A stretch of DNA of 64,000 nucleotides from Hetaerina americana (lineage: Eukaryota; Arthropoda; Insecta; Odonata; Calopterygidae). Below are positions 36,831 to 49,118 of the stretch, one piece after another. Where the stretch lies: contig JAKTNV010000009.1 of the NCBI GenBank assembly GCA_022747635.1, positions 68,842,407 through 68,906,406 of the forward strand. The letters run 5' to 3'. Position 1 is the first letter of the stretch. Each line of letters begins with the position of its first letter. Position numbers and translations under genes: made by a program. Under the pieces are notes generated by a model. The model worked only from the letters and a program-made list of their open reading frames with translations, was not told the DNA's origin and did no database searches.

Positions 36831-38094
36831 TATATTCCGTTCTTTGATATTTACTATTGAAGTCATTTTTAGAATAGTATGATACTATGCAGCTTCTGAA
36901 ACCGGAGGAGCATTTTTTAACCTAATGAATGTAAGACCAAACCGACTTGCAAGCACATACAAGGATTCATATCAATACAGAACTTGTGAATTAATTTCCC
37001 CGTTCTGCGTATTCCGTTCCAATGTCCATTAGCTCTGACTCAAATGAACGCCTTTATATAGTCTACCGTATTCCATGCCATTAATTATCCGTAACAATCG
37101 TCATTTTTTTGCAGAAAATAAGTTAATTTTTCCAAATTTTGTCTCTCTTTAACTTTCGTAAGGTTGGATGCATGCATTATTTTTGTACCCTGTGACAAAT
37201 ATTTTTCATCCCGGTGACTGCATTACGAGGAAATTCAGAAATAATCAAAGCAATTACGAAACCGTTTTGCGTAGATGGCCGCGTCCTTTAACTCGTATGA
37301 GAAGTAATTGCGGTGTTTTGGCTCGTAAATGGGCGAGAGATGAATTCGCTCGTTGCCCTATTCTACCTGGCACAGGAGCGTATATCATGAAGGCGCGCGA
37401 ATTCCTTGCGAAACCAACAAATTTTCATCACGCTCCGAGCCACTAAAGCCAACGAAAACACGGCTTTTCTAAAAGAGGTATAACAACGTCCGCAGCGAGG
37501 TTCATGTTTCCTCAGGCGGAGAATATGACGCTTCTCAGAGGTACAATGCAAAGCGCTGGCCGCTGACAAAGGAATGAAGAGAACCTTGGCAAGAAAATAA
37601 CGCAAGACCTCTCTCTGCACGGGAATGCGCTGAATGTCAAATTAGTCCGGAAAAGCAATAGTTAAGGCTTTGAAAAACAAATTCCACACGATTATAAACT
37701 CCGTGGAAGGATATTTTTTTTCTCCCTTCAACTTATTTTTCTCCCTTTCATTCTCTTTTCGGACATGCACTCGGAAGCAAGCGTGGGGCATTAAGCAGGT
37801 CGCCTCTTCCTCAACCTCGTCCCATGCCTTTTTCCTCCGCTTCTCCTTTGTGTAACGCACTTCCGAATGTTGGCGCGGAGAAAAATAAATAACCCACGCC
37901 CCCGCTCATTCCTATCCGCAATCTTTAGAGAGACTCCCCGTCGGCTAAGCACATTCGCGATTATGTGCGCTTCTTCATTTTATTTACGCATTTTTTTCCG
38001 CTTTTTTGTGAGTGTTTTGTTTGTGTATGTGGCGTCACGGTTGCACTGCTCACGTCAAAATTTCTGAAAAACACGAGGAAATTTATTTTCGTGG
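36831..38094. other. AT-rich then balanced non-coding DNA
   Basis: About 37160-37640 is of balanced composition. Frames at 37168-37446 and 37363-37620 overlap on opposite strands with no domain recognised. Confidence 0.45.
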
Positions 38095-38240
38095 TGATGA
38101 GGGGAGTGGGAAGGGGAGGGGCGGGAGTTGGGATGGTAAAAGTGTGGCTATCCACTATCCCTCTCCAACTGCCTCCCGCCATCCCACTCCACCCATCCAC
38201 CCCCCTTTAACCTCCCCCACCCCTGCATGTCTCCCTACAA
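38095..38240. repeat. Small AG-to-CT island
   Basis: 38097-38130 is purine-rich and 38150-38235 is C/T-rich. This is a miniature version of the larger islands with the same polarity switch. Confidence 0.5.
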
Positions 38241-38784
38241 TTTGGTCGTTTGCATAAGAATGGCCTTGTCTTATTGAAGGGACGGGCATTATGCATTCAA
38301 GAGTTCCGGCATCGCAGTTAAATATTTCCGCCCTCCTGCCACGGACAATGAGTTTAATTTCAAGTTTTGTGCTGGGAGACATGGACTAATATACATCTGC
38401 ATGAATAATTAATGAGATCTTCCGAAATTTTCGCTTTTTAGGTTTATTTTTCACAGAAATGAGTGTAAGAATCCTTTTATTCCATACTGAGGTTAGAAAA
38501 GCATCGCACACTTCTTTGAAAACTTGAGAAGTACTGATCTCTAGTAACAATTCTGTAGGTATATGTTTATGATTGAGTGCAAGAGAGGATAATGACTTCA
38601 TAAAAATTACTACCGTAGGTACCATGAGTTCTTATAGGAAGCTTTAGTGCCGGAAGTTGGCTGACGACAGTAATGCTGGCCGTCTTGCCTGCGTCTTCAG
38701 GTTGCTAGCGAAACAGTCGTCATCCGAAGACAATCGACGCGGATGAAGAAGCTAGAAGTGCAGAGAAATGCTTAAATACTATTA
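38241..38784. other. Mixed non-coding DNA
   Basis: Contains CCTGAAGACGC on the minus strand near 38690, a word resembling the start of the hammerhead-like modules but without the following CGAAAC. Nothing else recognised. Confidence 0.4.
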
Positions 38785-39030
38785 TGAACGCGAAGGTGGG
38801 TTACGATAGGTGATGGTGGAATTCATCCAATACTTAACCCGACGGGGTATGAAATTCACACATCAGGGTCTGAAGGGGGTCCAGTTCCCTTTTTTGTACC
38901 GTGTATGGTTTCCCATGAAGATCTCTGTACCCGAAAAACCATCCAGCTCGGTTGAAGTTTAGAGTACCCAGCGGTAGGAATCGAACCCCGATCATAACAC
39001 CAATGCTCCTGTACTACCATATCCCATGAA
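38785..39030 (-). mobile_element. SINE family B, copy 2 (tRNA-derived)
   Basis: The minus strand reads as a tRNA-like head with an A-box-like TGGTAGTACAGGAGC (39004-39018) and a B box GGTTCGATTCC (38977-38987). It then carries TTTTTCGGGTACAGAGATCT, a GGGAACTGG block, CCCTGATGTGTGA, CCGTCGGG and CACCATCACCTA. This is the best-preserved head of the family in the window. The 3' edge is approximate. Confidence 0.8.
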
Positions 39031-40639
39031 TGATGATAATCAAGTTTAAAACAACGTTTTTTCAGTTTTATGATCAATAAATTATTTATAATTTCATCTG
39101 GCATGTAAGATAAAATAACAATTGAATATTCTATGTGCCTCTACAATCAATCAATTGAAAAATACTTAAAAAATACTAGTTTTACTAAGTTAAATACTAG
39201 AAAAATATTAGTTTTACTTTTAGAGTTTTCCGAAGAATCGAGTTTCATGCATTGGAGATTGGGGAATTACTAAATGCTTATACAGGTACTTGTTCCCACT
39301 CGTGTACGAAATAATAAACTGCAAAACTCAGCTACTAGAAGATGTGTTTCCCCATTGTTATTATACTCTACCAAATAACCCATTTGAAAATACTAATTAT
39401 GTCTATGTTTTACTTCCAAATTTTATTTTTACGGTCAATTTTTATTATATGATTATATTATATTCTGCCAACAGCTGGTCATTCAATGGTAATGGAACAA
39501 ATGAAAGTCCTTTCTCTGATATAATCTCTATCATGAAAATAGAGCTCTTGTTTTAATATAGTATAGTCATAATTTTTTTAAGAAAAACTCAATTCTCACA
39601 AGGGCAAGTGAAAACGTCGACTTTCCTGTAGTGAAATGGAATTACTCAACGTATTCTTAGGTCTCAAGAGTAGTTTGATTTTGAAAATATTTCTATAAAT
39701 TTTATCGTATAACTTTTACATATCGTGTAAGTTTTCATGTTCTCCATGAGGTAGATATATTAGACTAAGATCATTTTTAGTCAAGAAAAATTGTGACTTA
39801 TCACCATCTTTTATTCATCGTTCCCTGCGACGATTCCTTCCCAGTCTTGTTTTTCCTGTTAGTCCATTGAGTTCTCACCTTCTAATATCTCTTCAGTCAT
39901 GGTATCATAGGCATTATTACATGGAAATGCTAAAGTAAGAGTTATGTACTAGCCTCCTGCGCTTTCCAAAGGTTTTTAGACATCTTCTTAAAAACAAATT
40001 TAAATCATAGGACTCAAAATAAAACTTACAACCGAAGTATAACGCGTAGGATGCATCTTCCGATTTTCAAGGTTTCCAAAAGCTTAAATTCTCTGCTATG
40101 GAAGAAATGGGAACGCCACGGCTCGCGAGAGGAGAAAGAATGGAAAAGTATGCGAATAGTAATGAAAAGTCGGGGAGACTAAAAGGGATGGGGGTGGGTG
40201 GCCGAGTTTAGTCAGGGGTGAGCGGATTTCTGGAAACGAGACAAAGCAAGCGGTCAAAGCAATCTTCGGGAGTTGATTGGCCTCGCGCGCAAGGACAATA
40301 CACAGATCTAGATGATGCGGCCCGACAATTTATTTTTTTCCTACCAGTCCAGCTTTAATTTTTTTCCTCTCCCATAATCCAACGTCCCTCTCTCTTCTCC
40401 TCCTCCCCCGACCGCCTTCGACCGAACCTCCACCCCTCGGAGACTTAAACCGAAAGGGTCCGAAGTTCGTGGGCGTGCGGGAGAACACCCCCGGCGGGCG
40501 AGAGGCCGAAGGGTGGGGAGTAAAAAATTAAACGAAAAAAAGAACTCTTGGCAAATAACTAAAGCGACGATATCAAACGAGTCTTAGAACACGATAAGTC
40601 GGTTTGAGCATATAGTCGCAGGGGCCTTTCTCATTACCC
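39031..40639. other. AT-rich then mixed non-coding DNA
   Basis: AT-rich to about 40080. About 40090-40630 is balanced and CpG-containing, with a C/T-rich patch at 40370-40440. No gene recognised. Confidence 0.45.
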
Positions 40640-41220
40640 GCTGAGAACCTAATTGCCTTTCCCACCGACCCTACATCCTGCACTTTCCGAGATAGGTGAC
40701 AATTACTCCCACGTACCCCCCCCCCACCTCAACTCACCTCAAACACTCCCAACCTACCCCTTCTTTTTTATACCCTACTCCTCCCTCACCCTTCCTCTTT
40801 GTCCCTCTTTTCCTTGTTTATTTTTAAAACCGATTTTTTCCCTTACCCACAGCCGGTGCCACCCACCCCCGCGTCGGTCCGAACCCTCTCCTCTTAACCC
40901 CGCCCGCCCCACCCACCGCCCCTTTTAACCACCCCCCTCGCTCCATGCCTTCTTTCCCCCTTCGCAAATATGCTTTTTGATCTCAGCCTCCGATAGGTTG
41001 AATTCAACCTGGTTCTTCTCATTAACTTTCCCTTCTCTCCACCCTCAAACCACCCGCTCCGGACTCCCATCTTCCTTTTCGGCCGTCCCACTCTCCCATT
41101 CTTCGCATCCACCCCCTCTCCTCCCACCCCTTTCACCTTACCGCCGGCGACAACTCCGGAAGAGGAAGAATATCTACTTCCCACTCAATTTTCTTCTCCA
41201 TCTTCGCTTGCTCATCTCAG
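40640..41220. repeat. Polypyrimidine island
   Basis: Strongly C/T-rich on the plus strand, with a C10 run at 40716-40725. Frames on both strands are Pro/Ser/Leu or Gly/Arg/Lys low complexity. Confidence 0.7.
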
Positions 41221-41635
41221 GGTTTTTTTCTTGGCATTGATGTGAATTTCCCTATTCAATTCTCCCAAAGATTTAAAAATGTCAAATGAAAATACGATAC
41301 CGATTCATCATCAGATTTTTTCTATCCGGGTAATTCCAAAAAATTTGCGGTGCGACTATTTTGCGTGGCAAAGAAATTCGTGAGAAATGCGGTAAGTTTA
41401 ATTATAAAAAGAAATGGAAAGCGTATTAATATAATTATTAATAACAGAGACATTGGGTAAAATTAGAAATTGAGCATTCTTCACTTCTATTTCTTCCGAT
41501 GAAGACGGAGCTGAATTCCGTCGAAATGATCGAGAAATAATGTGTGAGTGATCTTTTTATGTGTTCTTATATTGTTTGTTGCTGTCCAAGTTTGTTATTT
41601 AACACTTCCGTGTTACTTCGACGAAATCATCTATT
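41221..41635. other. AT-rich stretch ending in a possible retroposon 3' end
   Basis: Contains a short hairpin module at 41496-41526 (CCGATGA; stem GACGGA 41504-41509 with TCCGTC 41517-41522; then GAAA). The stretch ends in an (AATA)n tract, as some LINE and SINE 3' ends do. Class unknown. Confidence 0.3.
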
Positions 41636-41683
41636 AATAAATAAATAAATAAATATACATATATATACATATGTATGCATGTA
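41636..41683. repeat. (AATA)n and TA/CA-rich simple repeat
   Basis: AATA repeats at about 41636-41654 run into an impure TA/CA/GTATG tract that ends where SINE B copy 3 begins. Confidence 0.8.
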
Positions 41684-41987
41684 TATATGGGTCGCGGTAG
41701 TACAGGGGGTAGATCATTGGACTAATGACCGGAGGGTAAGTCTCCGGCAAATCTCTGGGCACCTGCAGCTCCACCCAAGCTGTGATTTTTCGGGTACCAG
41801 ATCTTCCTGGGAACCCATAAACTAAACAGGGAAAGGAGCTGGCCCCCCTACCCTGATGTGTGATTTTCACTCGCCGTCGGGCTTAGTACTGGGTGAACTC
41901 TACCATCACCTAACAAACCGACCTTTGGGTTGATTACTGTGTTTATGGTTAATGGTTTTGCATACACACAGACCTTTATATATACAC
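41684..41987 (+). mobile_element. SINE family B, copy 3 (tRNA-derived)
   Basis: The plus strand carries the family head (GGTCGCGGTAGTACAGG), but its B box is degraded. The body and tail are well conserved: TTTTTCGGGTACCAGATCTT, GGAGCTGGCCCC, CCCTGATGTGTGA, CACTCGCCGTCGGG, CTACCATCACCTA and GGGTTGATTACTGTG. A possible 9-bp target duplication, ATGCATGTA, is at 41675-41683 and 41988-41996, but the surroundings are low complexity. Confidence 0.8.
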
Positions 41988-41996
41988 ATGCATGTA

Positions 41997-44900
41997 CCTA
42001 TTTATTATGATCTGTTCTTAATTATAAATCAAATGGAATACTTTACCTATGCCTTCTAGATTCTTATTTTCTCACTGCTCGTGAAATTTGTTTCCTATTT
42101 ACTTACTTTTAAAAGTTCAAGAATTCCTCAATCAATTCTTTTTCCCGTAAAAACTTTGAACAAAAAGCTCACTTTTTGAATTTCATTAACAAAGCAATTG
42201 GTTAGTCAGAACCTGTTAAAAACATGTATTGCAGTGCCAAAACGTGAATAAATATGAGAATAATGGAACAAAATAATTCTATATGCATTCCAGACTCTTA
42301 ATACTCCCAGCATTGATAGGTGCGAGTACACCATTGAAAAATCATCGTATTACAAAATATGAGTACGTTATCGTCATAGCATATGCTCTAATAATTCCAC
42401 GGATGACCCATTCGTCTCATCCATAAGACATTTAAACTCTCCCTCAATTTTATAGAAAAACATCATTTAAAAAAACAGAAGCCTTCTACTGAATCATTGT
42501 GTGCCATTGCCTAAGGATTTTATTTCCCAATCGCAGAGTAACATTTTTTATAATGTTTTTTTTCGCCCATTTAAAGTGCATCATTTGGGTTGGAGTTTTT
42601 GTGAGTGAAAATCATGAAATTTATTTCGTCTGATACAATATAGAAAATACATCCGATGCTATTTATAGCATTTTTCTGGTATTGAAATCAGTTCCACAAG
42701 TTCTGTGTGAACATTCTGAACCGTAATTTTGTATTCTCTAAGAGATAAAAGGAATGGTTGTTCGCATGTGATATTGCCAGAACGGTACAGCCAATAGAAA
42801 ATGAGAAGCATGCTATCTCATTCAAAAATATTCATGTCTGAAATTTGTCGTTCATTAAGGAGGTGAGAGCTTTCTTCTCTTCCGATAATATGATAATGCT
42901 CTCACGGCTCTTTTGCGTTAGCCGTGAGCACATAAGTGTCTAACTTCAATCAAATAATACATTTATTTAAATTAATTTCATTATGACTTTTAAATGTTGA
43001 TGCAAATGAGTTAGGCGATCAAATAGACATTTGGTTAAAATTCAATCCTTCAAACACCATTCAGGTTTTTTAAAACATATGTTAACATTTGTAAATCACT
43101 CGCTCCTTGTGGTCCAGCTGAAATAGAATGATAATTTTTGCACGCCAAGTCATGGAAGAGCAAGTTTCAATTAATGACTTCATTATTTTAGAATTAATGA
43201 TTCAATTTTTCCTTAGTTATGCTGTTGAACAATTGATATTGAGCTATCAATATATGTATACATACCATTAGGCGAACGAGGAAGGGACAGAAATAGACTA
43301 AGAATGTTGGATGGAATGAAGGGTGGAAGTTAGTATGTGGAGATCAAGAGGGGCTTGTTCAAGTGGGCTGTTGCGTTGTGTTTTGTAGGTAAAAGAAAGA
43401 GAATTATTTGGTGTTTTGTGTCTATCCAAAACCTACCTTAACCTGTAGATTACCAAAAGTAATGTTAGTTTTCACATAAAGGCTCAGTTTAGCATTTGTA
43501 TCTTCTTGCATTTTCATGACCCTATTATCAAGGAAAATTATTATCTTCAACCGGTTAGAGAAAATGTATGATCAATGATTTAAAATCAAATTAAAAAGGC
43601 ACTTTAAATATTGCCGTGGAATGAACAAAAATGACAGGTGGCAAATAAAGAAAGCTTAGACGAATTACTTATAAAATAATGTGAATTCCTGGATAATTGC
43701 CAACGCCGCATACAATTAATTCCCTCATTTTATTTCTCTACAAAGCACTGAACACTTGCTTGAGTTGGAAGTAATTCTAAATTAAAAGTTATTTATTCAT
43801 AAATTGCTAAATTTGTATCTCATCCGAAAGTAAAATCGTTAAATTTTATTTGGAAAGTTTCACTTCTATTCGTCATTTCAGTTGACCTATCCATCTTGAA
43901 AATGACTGTGTATTACGTTGAGTCTCGACCTCTACACCTTTTCTATATCCAGTGGAACACGAATATCTGCTCGCTCACAATTTTTAAAATGCGCACATGG
44001 CCTTAGTGAATCCGCACACGCACTCACATACTCCTAAAGGGCTGCTCTCCGTTCATTCCCTTTTTATATCGTCCTCCTTCCACTTCGTCCATCCCTTCCA
44101 CCGAATACGAAGCAAATTCCCCCATCTCCCAAAGCCTCGATATCGCTTGTTGATTCGGACCTAATTCTGAGACGCGCGAGCGGACTTTTGGAAAAGTCCC
44201 CTGCCCAACGATCGATTTTTATTTATGTTCTTTTTTTCTCTTCTTACCTCTTTCAAAAGTTTTTCTCTCCCTTCTTCCATTTAAAGCATCCTCTGAGAGG
44301 CCGAGCGAAAGGATAGAAACGGCGACCTGAAGCTAAGTTGGGTAGGAATGACATTGACCATACTATACTATGTCTCCATTCTCTCCTTAATACATTCTTT
44401 TTCTAAGCAAATATTAACTTCTAACACTAATATCGTTCATTCGATTGTAAATATCAATAGCCAACGACGGTATTCTGAGAAATATTCTTGTCGAACGAAA
44501 TAAAAACCAAGCAACTTATATTCACGAACTGATTAAGATCGAATACGACTTTATATCAGATAATCATCTCCATTTTAATTGAAGCCAAATTTTCAGTCAT
44601 TTTTCACCGGCTTTTTTGAAACGTTTTCTGATTATTGTTACTAATGATCACCTATGTTAATAAACACAAATTGAGCACTACGAAAGAATATAGAGTGATT
44701 TTATAATGAAAAGGTATTTATTATCTACGGTTCATAAAACGCGCGCATAATTAATAAATAAATTTAAGGTTGTCACTTCCCGATATTTTATAACTCTTAT
44801 TCACATCTTGAAATATAGGCAATTTTTTTATCATAATAGAAACGTTAAACAGAGTAAAAATGTTAATAGCCGGTACAATAACTTCAAGAGTGCTGTCTCT

Positions 44901-45639
44901 TATTTAGGTGACTGAAAAAATACATTTTTAATTTCCTAAAGTTGCTTCAGTTTGAAAAACTCTAATCAATCATTCTGAGAATAATGATTTTAAATATCAT
45001 TAAAATTCTTCGAAAACATATTCATCTTTTTACTTGGTTTCTTTAGTCTTGACAAATTTAATAGCTCACATAGATATTGTTCTCGTCGACAATATTAAAC
45101 AGCCATAAGATATAATCCAAAAAATATTGCTAAAATCGAAAAATCCATTAGTGGAGCGCCTTGCACCTTGTCGTACTTTGCATGACATACATTGCACAAA
45201 GAACAACGGGAAAAATACACCCAAGGTTGCTTACTTATTAATGGGGCTGCTGAAATATGCGCCTATTAGCTTCAAGCAGATGGCATAATTTCTTCCAATT
45301 TGAAACCAAAAATGATATATTTATGATAAAGTCTTTACTAAAGTACTTGTCTTTGTCCTTGTTTCCATACGCCAGGTGCACTATCATTGCATGCCATTTA
45401 AAATAATAACAAACCTACACTCCTGCCCTTCGAACCCTAAATTAGACTTGCTCCTGCCCCTATATTTATTTGGATCTAATATGATTTCCGTGCATTCAGC
45501 GATCCGTCTCTTTATCCGGATTATACAAGCCAATGGTATTTATCAAGCCAAGCTTCCGTTCTGTGAATGCTTCGACGGGAGCTCGTAAAGGGCCGACTAC
45601 GTACGAGGAAAGGCGCACAAAATCACCGCTTGTTCGCTA
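41997..45639. other. Long AT-rich non-coding stretch
   Basis: About 3.6 kb without a credible gene. A GC-balanced, partly C/T-rich patch lies at about 44000-44340, and a small 8-bp stem (TCACGGCT/AGCCGTGA) near 42901-42927. The frame at 45376-45588 (70 codons) is unrecognised. Confidence 0.5.
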
Positions 45640-45754
45640 CTGATATTCCCCCACCCTCCCATTTTTTTATCCTTCCACCCCATACGTTTCCGCGTGCGTT
45701 TGCGTGCCAGGGGGTTTTTGATACACCGAGGAGTAGGGTGTGAGGTGCAGAGGT

Positions 45755-45787
45755 GGGGGGGAGGGAAAGGGGGGGGTCTGGAAAGGG
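45755..45787 (+). other. Canonical G-quadruplex motif
   Basis: G runs at 45755-45761, 45763-45765, 45769-45776 and 45785-45787 have loops of 1, 3 and 8 bases. The first two loops are short, which favours a stable quadruplex on the plus strand. Confidence 0.65.
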
Positions 45788-46423
45788 TGGAAAAGGAGAT
45801 CGGTTCGGTGTCACAAGGTGGCCGTTGTTATGCCTTGTGGTCGGTTCCGAGGGGGATACGGGGTGGGGTAGGGTGTGGAAGGATCGGGGGGAGAGTGTGG
45901 GAAGCAGGAAGGAAGTCTGACCGGGGGAAGGGAGAGAGAGGGATATCCCCCCCCTCACCACTACCCACGAAACCTCTCCCTCCCTCCCCCACCACCAACA
46001 CCACACCACCTATTCCCGGTATGTGTAGCGCTCCCGGAGTTTTTCACCTGCCGCGTTGAGGGACTGAATTATTGATGGCTTTCAAAAAACCCGACTGGTA
46101 GATTTTTTCCTCCCATCCCTCCACTACTCCTCTCTCTCTCTCTCTGCCTCCCCTCCTTCCGCCCCTCCTTCCAACCCTCTCCCCGCCGTGGACATTGTGC
46201 TTTAAGCATAGAGTGAAGGACTTCGACGCGCACGCCTGCAGATACACACACACTCCCTCTCGGACTCTCTCTCTCTCTTTCGAACACCCACTCACACACA
46301 CTGACGCAAACCGATGATTCACTTCGGAAAAAAATGAATGAGGCCGAAAGTGGCGGCGGTGGAGGGTGGGCGCGAGACGAGAGGTTTGGGGGGTGGGGGC
46401 AAAACGATACGGCGGACGTGCGA

Positions 46424-46486
46424 GGGGTGGGGGGAGAGAGGCGGAGGGATGAGGGGAATGGTTAGGGGGTTCGGAGAGGGGGGGGG
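46424..46486 (+). other. Multi-run G-quadruplex cluster
   Basis: Seven G runs of three or more (46424-46427, 46429-46434, 46446-46448, 46453-46456, 46465-46469 and 46478-46486, the last long enough for two) are separated by short spacers. G6 and G5 runs also lie just upstream at 46388-46399. Confidence 0.6.
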
Positions 46487-46520
46487 ATAGAAGGTCGGAA
46501 AGTGAGGGATGAAATGATGC

Positions 46521-48373
46521 GTTAAATGAAAACAGAGGATGGAATCGTTCCGTAGTTTTTTCCCTTCTCCACTCCTCATATTTTTTCCCTGCGGTTGTAT
46601 TAGAGGTAGTTAACGATTAAAAAAAGGGAAGGGCTTCCTTTTTACAGAACCCCCTCTCGTTAGAGGACATATTATACAGGTTTATTTATGCCCTTTTCGT
46701 GTGTATTTGTCTTCCTGACCGAAAACGACTGCTTTTACGTATTTGCGCGTGTGTATAAATACAAATACTGGCATAAAATGTGTTTCTTTTTTTCGCGTTG
46801 CTTCCATTTTCACTTTCTTCGTTTCTCCATCGCGTGTTTGTAGGAGAGTTTTATGGATGTGAATTCTAGATGCAAGTTTTCGTTACTGAATAATTTTGAT
46901 GATATTGTATTGGATAAAGTATACTATGCAATATTTATTGCCTAAGAATTTGCTGAGATCAAGATGCTATGCGATGTCAATAAATGAATGTCCTTCTTTC
47001 TTTCTAGAACATTTAGAAATATTAAATGTATTAGATTAAAATTTCCATTTATATGTTCAACTGCTCAGCCATATTTTAAAATAATTATATTACGGGAATT
47101 TAAGTTTAGGTCTGTTAGAGTTTCAGAGGGTTATCGTTTTGAATTGTATTCTGAATTAATTTGCTCAAAGATAATAGATAAATGATCTTCCCAAGCATTG
47201 GAATTCAAACACTTTTCAATAGTTTCCAAACGCGAGAAGCAAATTATTTTCCAAATATAGCTCAATTTGACAAATATTATTGATATTTTTACTATATTCA
47301 CCTATTTAGAATGTTCTGGAGCAGCTGTGTATGGCTCTACAGAATCTATCAGAACATACAGAACCCTGTATGTTCGAAATATCATTCGCTTTTAATTTTT
47401 ATATGTTGTAAAGACCATGCTTATGGTTGTAACAAGCATTATATATTAGTAAATAATGCGTATCACCTATCCATGACCGAGATTTCGCTTACGCATACTG
47501 AATATTGCAAAAGAAAGTGGATAGAAATCATGGAAAAACATTTAGCATACTTGAATAGTTGATAAATTCTATTTAACTCGAAGATGACACTGCATACATA
47601 CGCGTCAACGCGTCATATGGGCATAGGTATAGTCCATCTGATGGAAAGTATTAATTTATGAAGAAGTAGATACCAGCATAGGTAAACATCTGTCCTTTGA
47701 TAATCTCATAAATAAGGTCAATTTTTATCACCAAGAGTTCAGGTATGGATAATTTTTTGTTCCAAATTTTAAATTGTAACCAGAGATACGAGTATACCGT
47801 TAAATCACACCAACGATCAAATCACTATTTTATAAATGACATAGACTGGAATCAAACAGGTAAGCAATTGCCAGGTCATTACTTGGAGAATACCTGACAC
47901 TCGTAATTACTTATCTGTGGTCACGAAAATGACTTTTCAAGAGTAATCCTTTAAAATGTGTTCATAAAGTTTGAATCGCACACATAGTTCAGTCTAAAGA
48001 TTTATTTATACATTTCAACACTATCTTTTTTATTGGCAATGATTTTTACAAACTACCTTTATTGAATATGCTTTTAAATAGTTTTCCAGCCACGTCTGAC
48101 AAATTCTTGTTTTGAACCAAATTTTGAGAACATTATGAACTATTCCTTATGCATAGAATTTAAATAAATCTAATCATAAATGTTTCTAACAACATGCCTT
48201 TTTTATCCCCAAAATTCTGATCACCAATCTCTATTTAGTCCCCAAAGAATGGTTGTATTTTTTCCCAGACATATAAAATATGCTAGAAGTTACGTTTTGA
48301 CATGTCCTTCAAAACCGCCTCAGAAGCGTTGATAAGTACTCCGGATGATGACTAACGCTATCCACGAAGGTGT
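46521..48373. other. AT-rich non-coding stretch
   Basis: Contains a perfect 10-bp hairpin at 47352-47375 (GAACATACAG paired with CTGTATGTTC, 4-nt loop). No gene recognised. Confidence 0.5.
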
Positions 48374-48387
48374 TTCTTCACGTTGGG

Positions 48388-48697
48388 TAGTAGTAGTAGT
48401 TTTTAGGGGAGGCGACCGACAGCTAAGGTCATTTGCGCCATAGGGGATGGACAGGAAAGGATGAAGGGTGGAGAGAAACCCGGCGTCGGCATTAGCCTAC
48501 TCTTTACGAAAGGCGCCAAGGGGTCCGCAGTTTAACGTCCCATCCGACGGACGGCGTACTCACTCAAAGTGCCCTCCACAAAGCACCTCAAGTAGGGATC
48601 GAGATACCTCTGAAAAATATTCAACACCGCCGGGATTTGAACCCGCGCCCTCAGGGTGGGAAGCCAGTACGTTAGCCCCCGCACCATCTCGATCCCC
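48388..48697 (-). mobile_element. SINE family A, copy 1, with target-site duplication
   Basis: On the minus strand the head begins near GATCGAGATGGTGCGG, with a B-box-like GGTTCAAATCC at 48633-48643. It continues through a body with GGGACGTTAAACTGCGGACC, and ends in a tail with AAATGACCTTAGCTGTCGG and a short (ACT)n tract at 48388-48400. A 14-bp direct repeat, TTCTTCACGTTGGG, flanks it at 48374-48387 and 48698-48711, the signature of retroposition. The open frame at 48468-48743 is an artefact of this element. Confidence 0.92.
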
Positions 48698-48769
48698 TTC
48701 TTCACGTTGGGAGTGGGAGAAATTCTATGAAGGCCTTGATTGAATATCTATGGAGCATGTCAATCAATC

Positions 48770-49023
48770 GAATACAGCCCTGGGCTACCGTCCGTAAGGT
48801 CCGGTTTAGCTTTTGAGTGACTGCCTCTGGCACCTCCAGTTTCTTCGAAGATGCATCATTTTTCGTTCACTCGCCCTTCCTCAGAAACCACATGGGGCAC
48901 ATGGAAATGAATTAGGCCACCTGCCTGAGAGTGGGAATCTCAAACGTTGCTCGGGAGAGTATTTCAAGGGGCGCACCACCGTCGCCTACAAATCCAACCT
49001 TCTGGTTTATTACTGTGATTTCG
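48770..49023 (+). mobile_element. SINE family B, copy 4 (heavily degraded)
   Basis: The 3' part aligns with the family tail in the right order: a block like GGCCACCTGCCTGA, then CTCGGGAGAGTATT, CACCACCGTCGCCTA and GGTTTATTACTGTG. Upstream, GGCACCTCCAG and CATCATTTTTCG align with the body. It is much older-looking than the other copies, and the head boundary is uncertain. Confidence 0.5.
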
Positions 49024-49118
49024 GTAGATTCCTGCGGTTTCACTGTTCTAATTGATATACGATGCATAATTTCTTCACAATAATTACTTCCGTCCTTTGC
49101 TTCAACCAAAAGGAAAAT

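Larger units (their letters stand above)
45640..46520. repeat. GC-rich island with repeated polarity switches and G-quadruplex motifs
   Basis: The blocks are C/T (45645-45680), A/G (45720-45945), C/T (45945-46015), C/T with (TC)n tracts at 46131-46145 and about 46264-46279, then A/G (46340-46515). Short CA repeats occur at about 46244-46252. Frames in all phases are low complexity. Confidence 0.7.

Noticed and set aside
38690..38760. CCTGAAGACGC word as a further ribozyme-like module
   Set aside because: The following stem and CGAAAC are not in the required order and spacing.
48468..48743. 91-codon plus-strand frame containing PPGFEPAPSGW-type residues
   Set aside because: This is the antisense translation of SINE A. 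The recurrent GFEPGP-like peptide comes from the tRNA-like B-box region and is a known type of annotation artefact.
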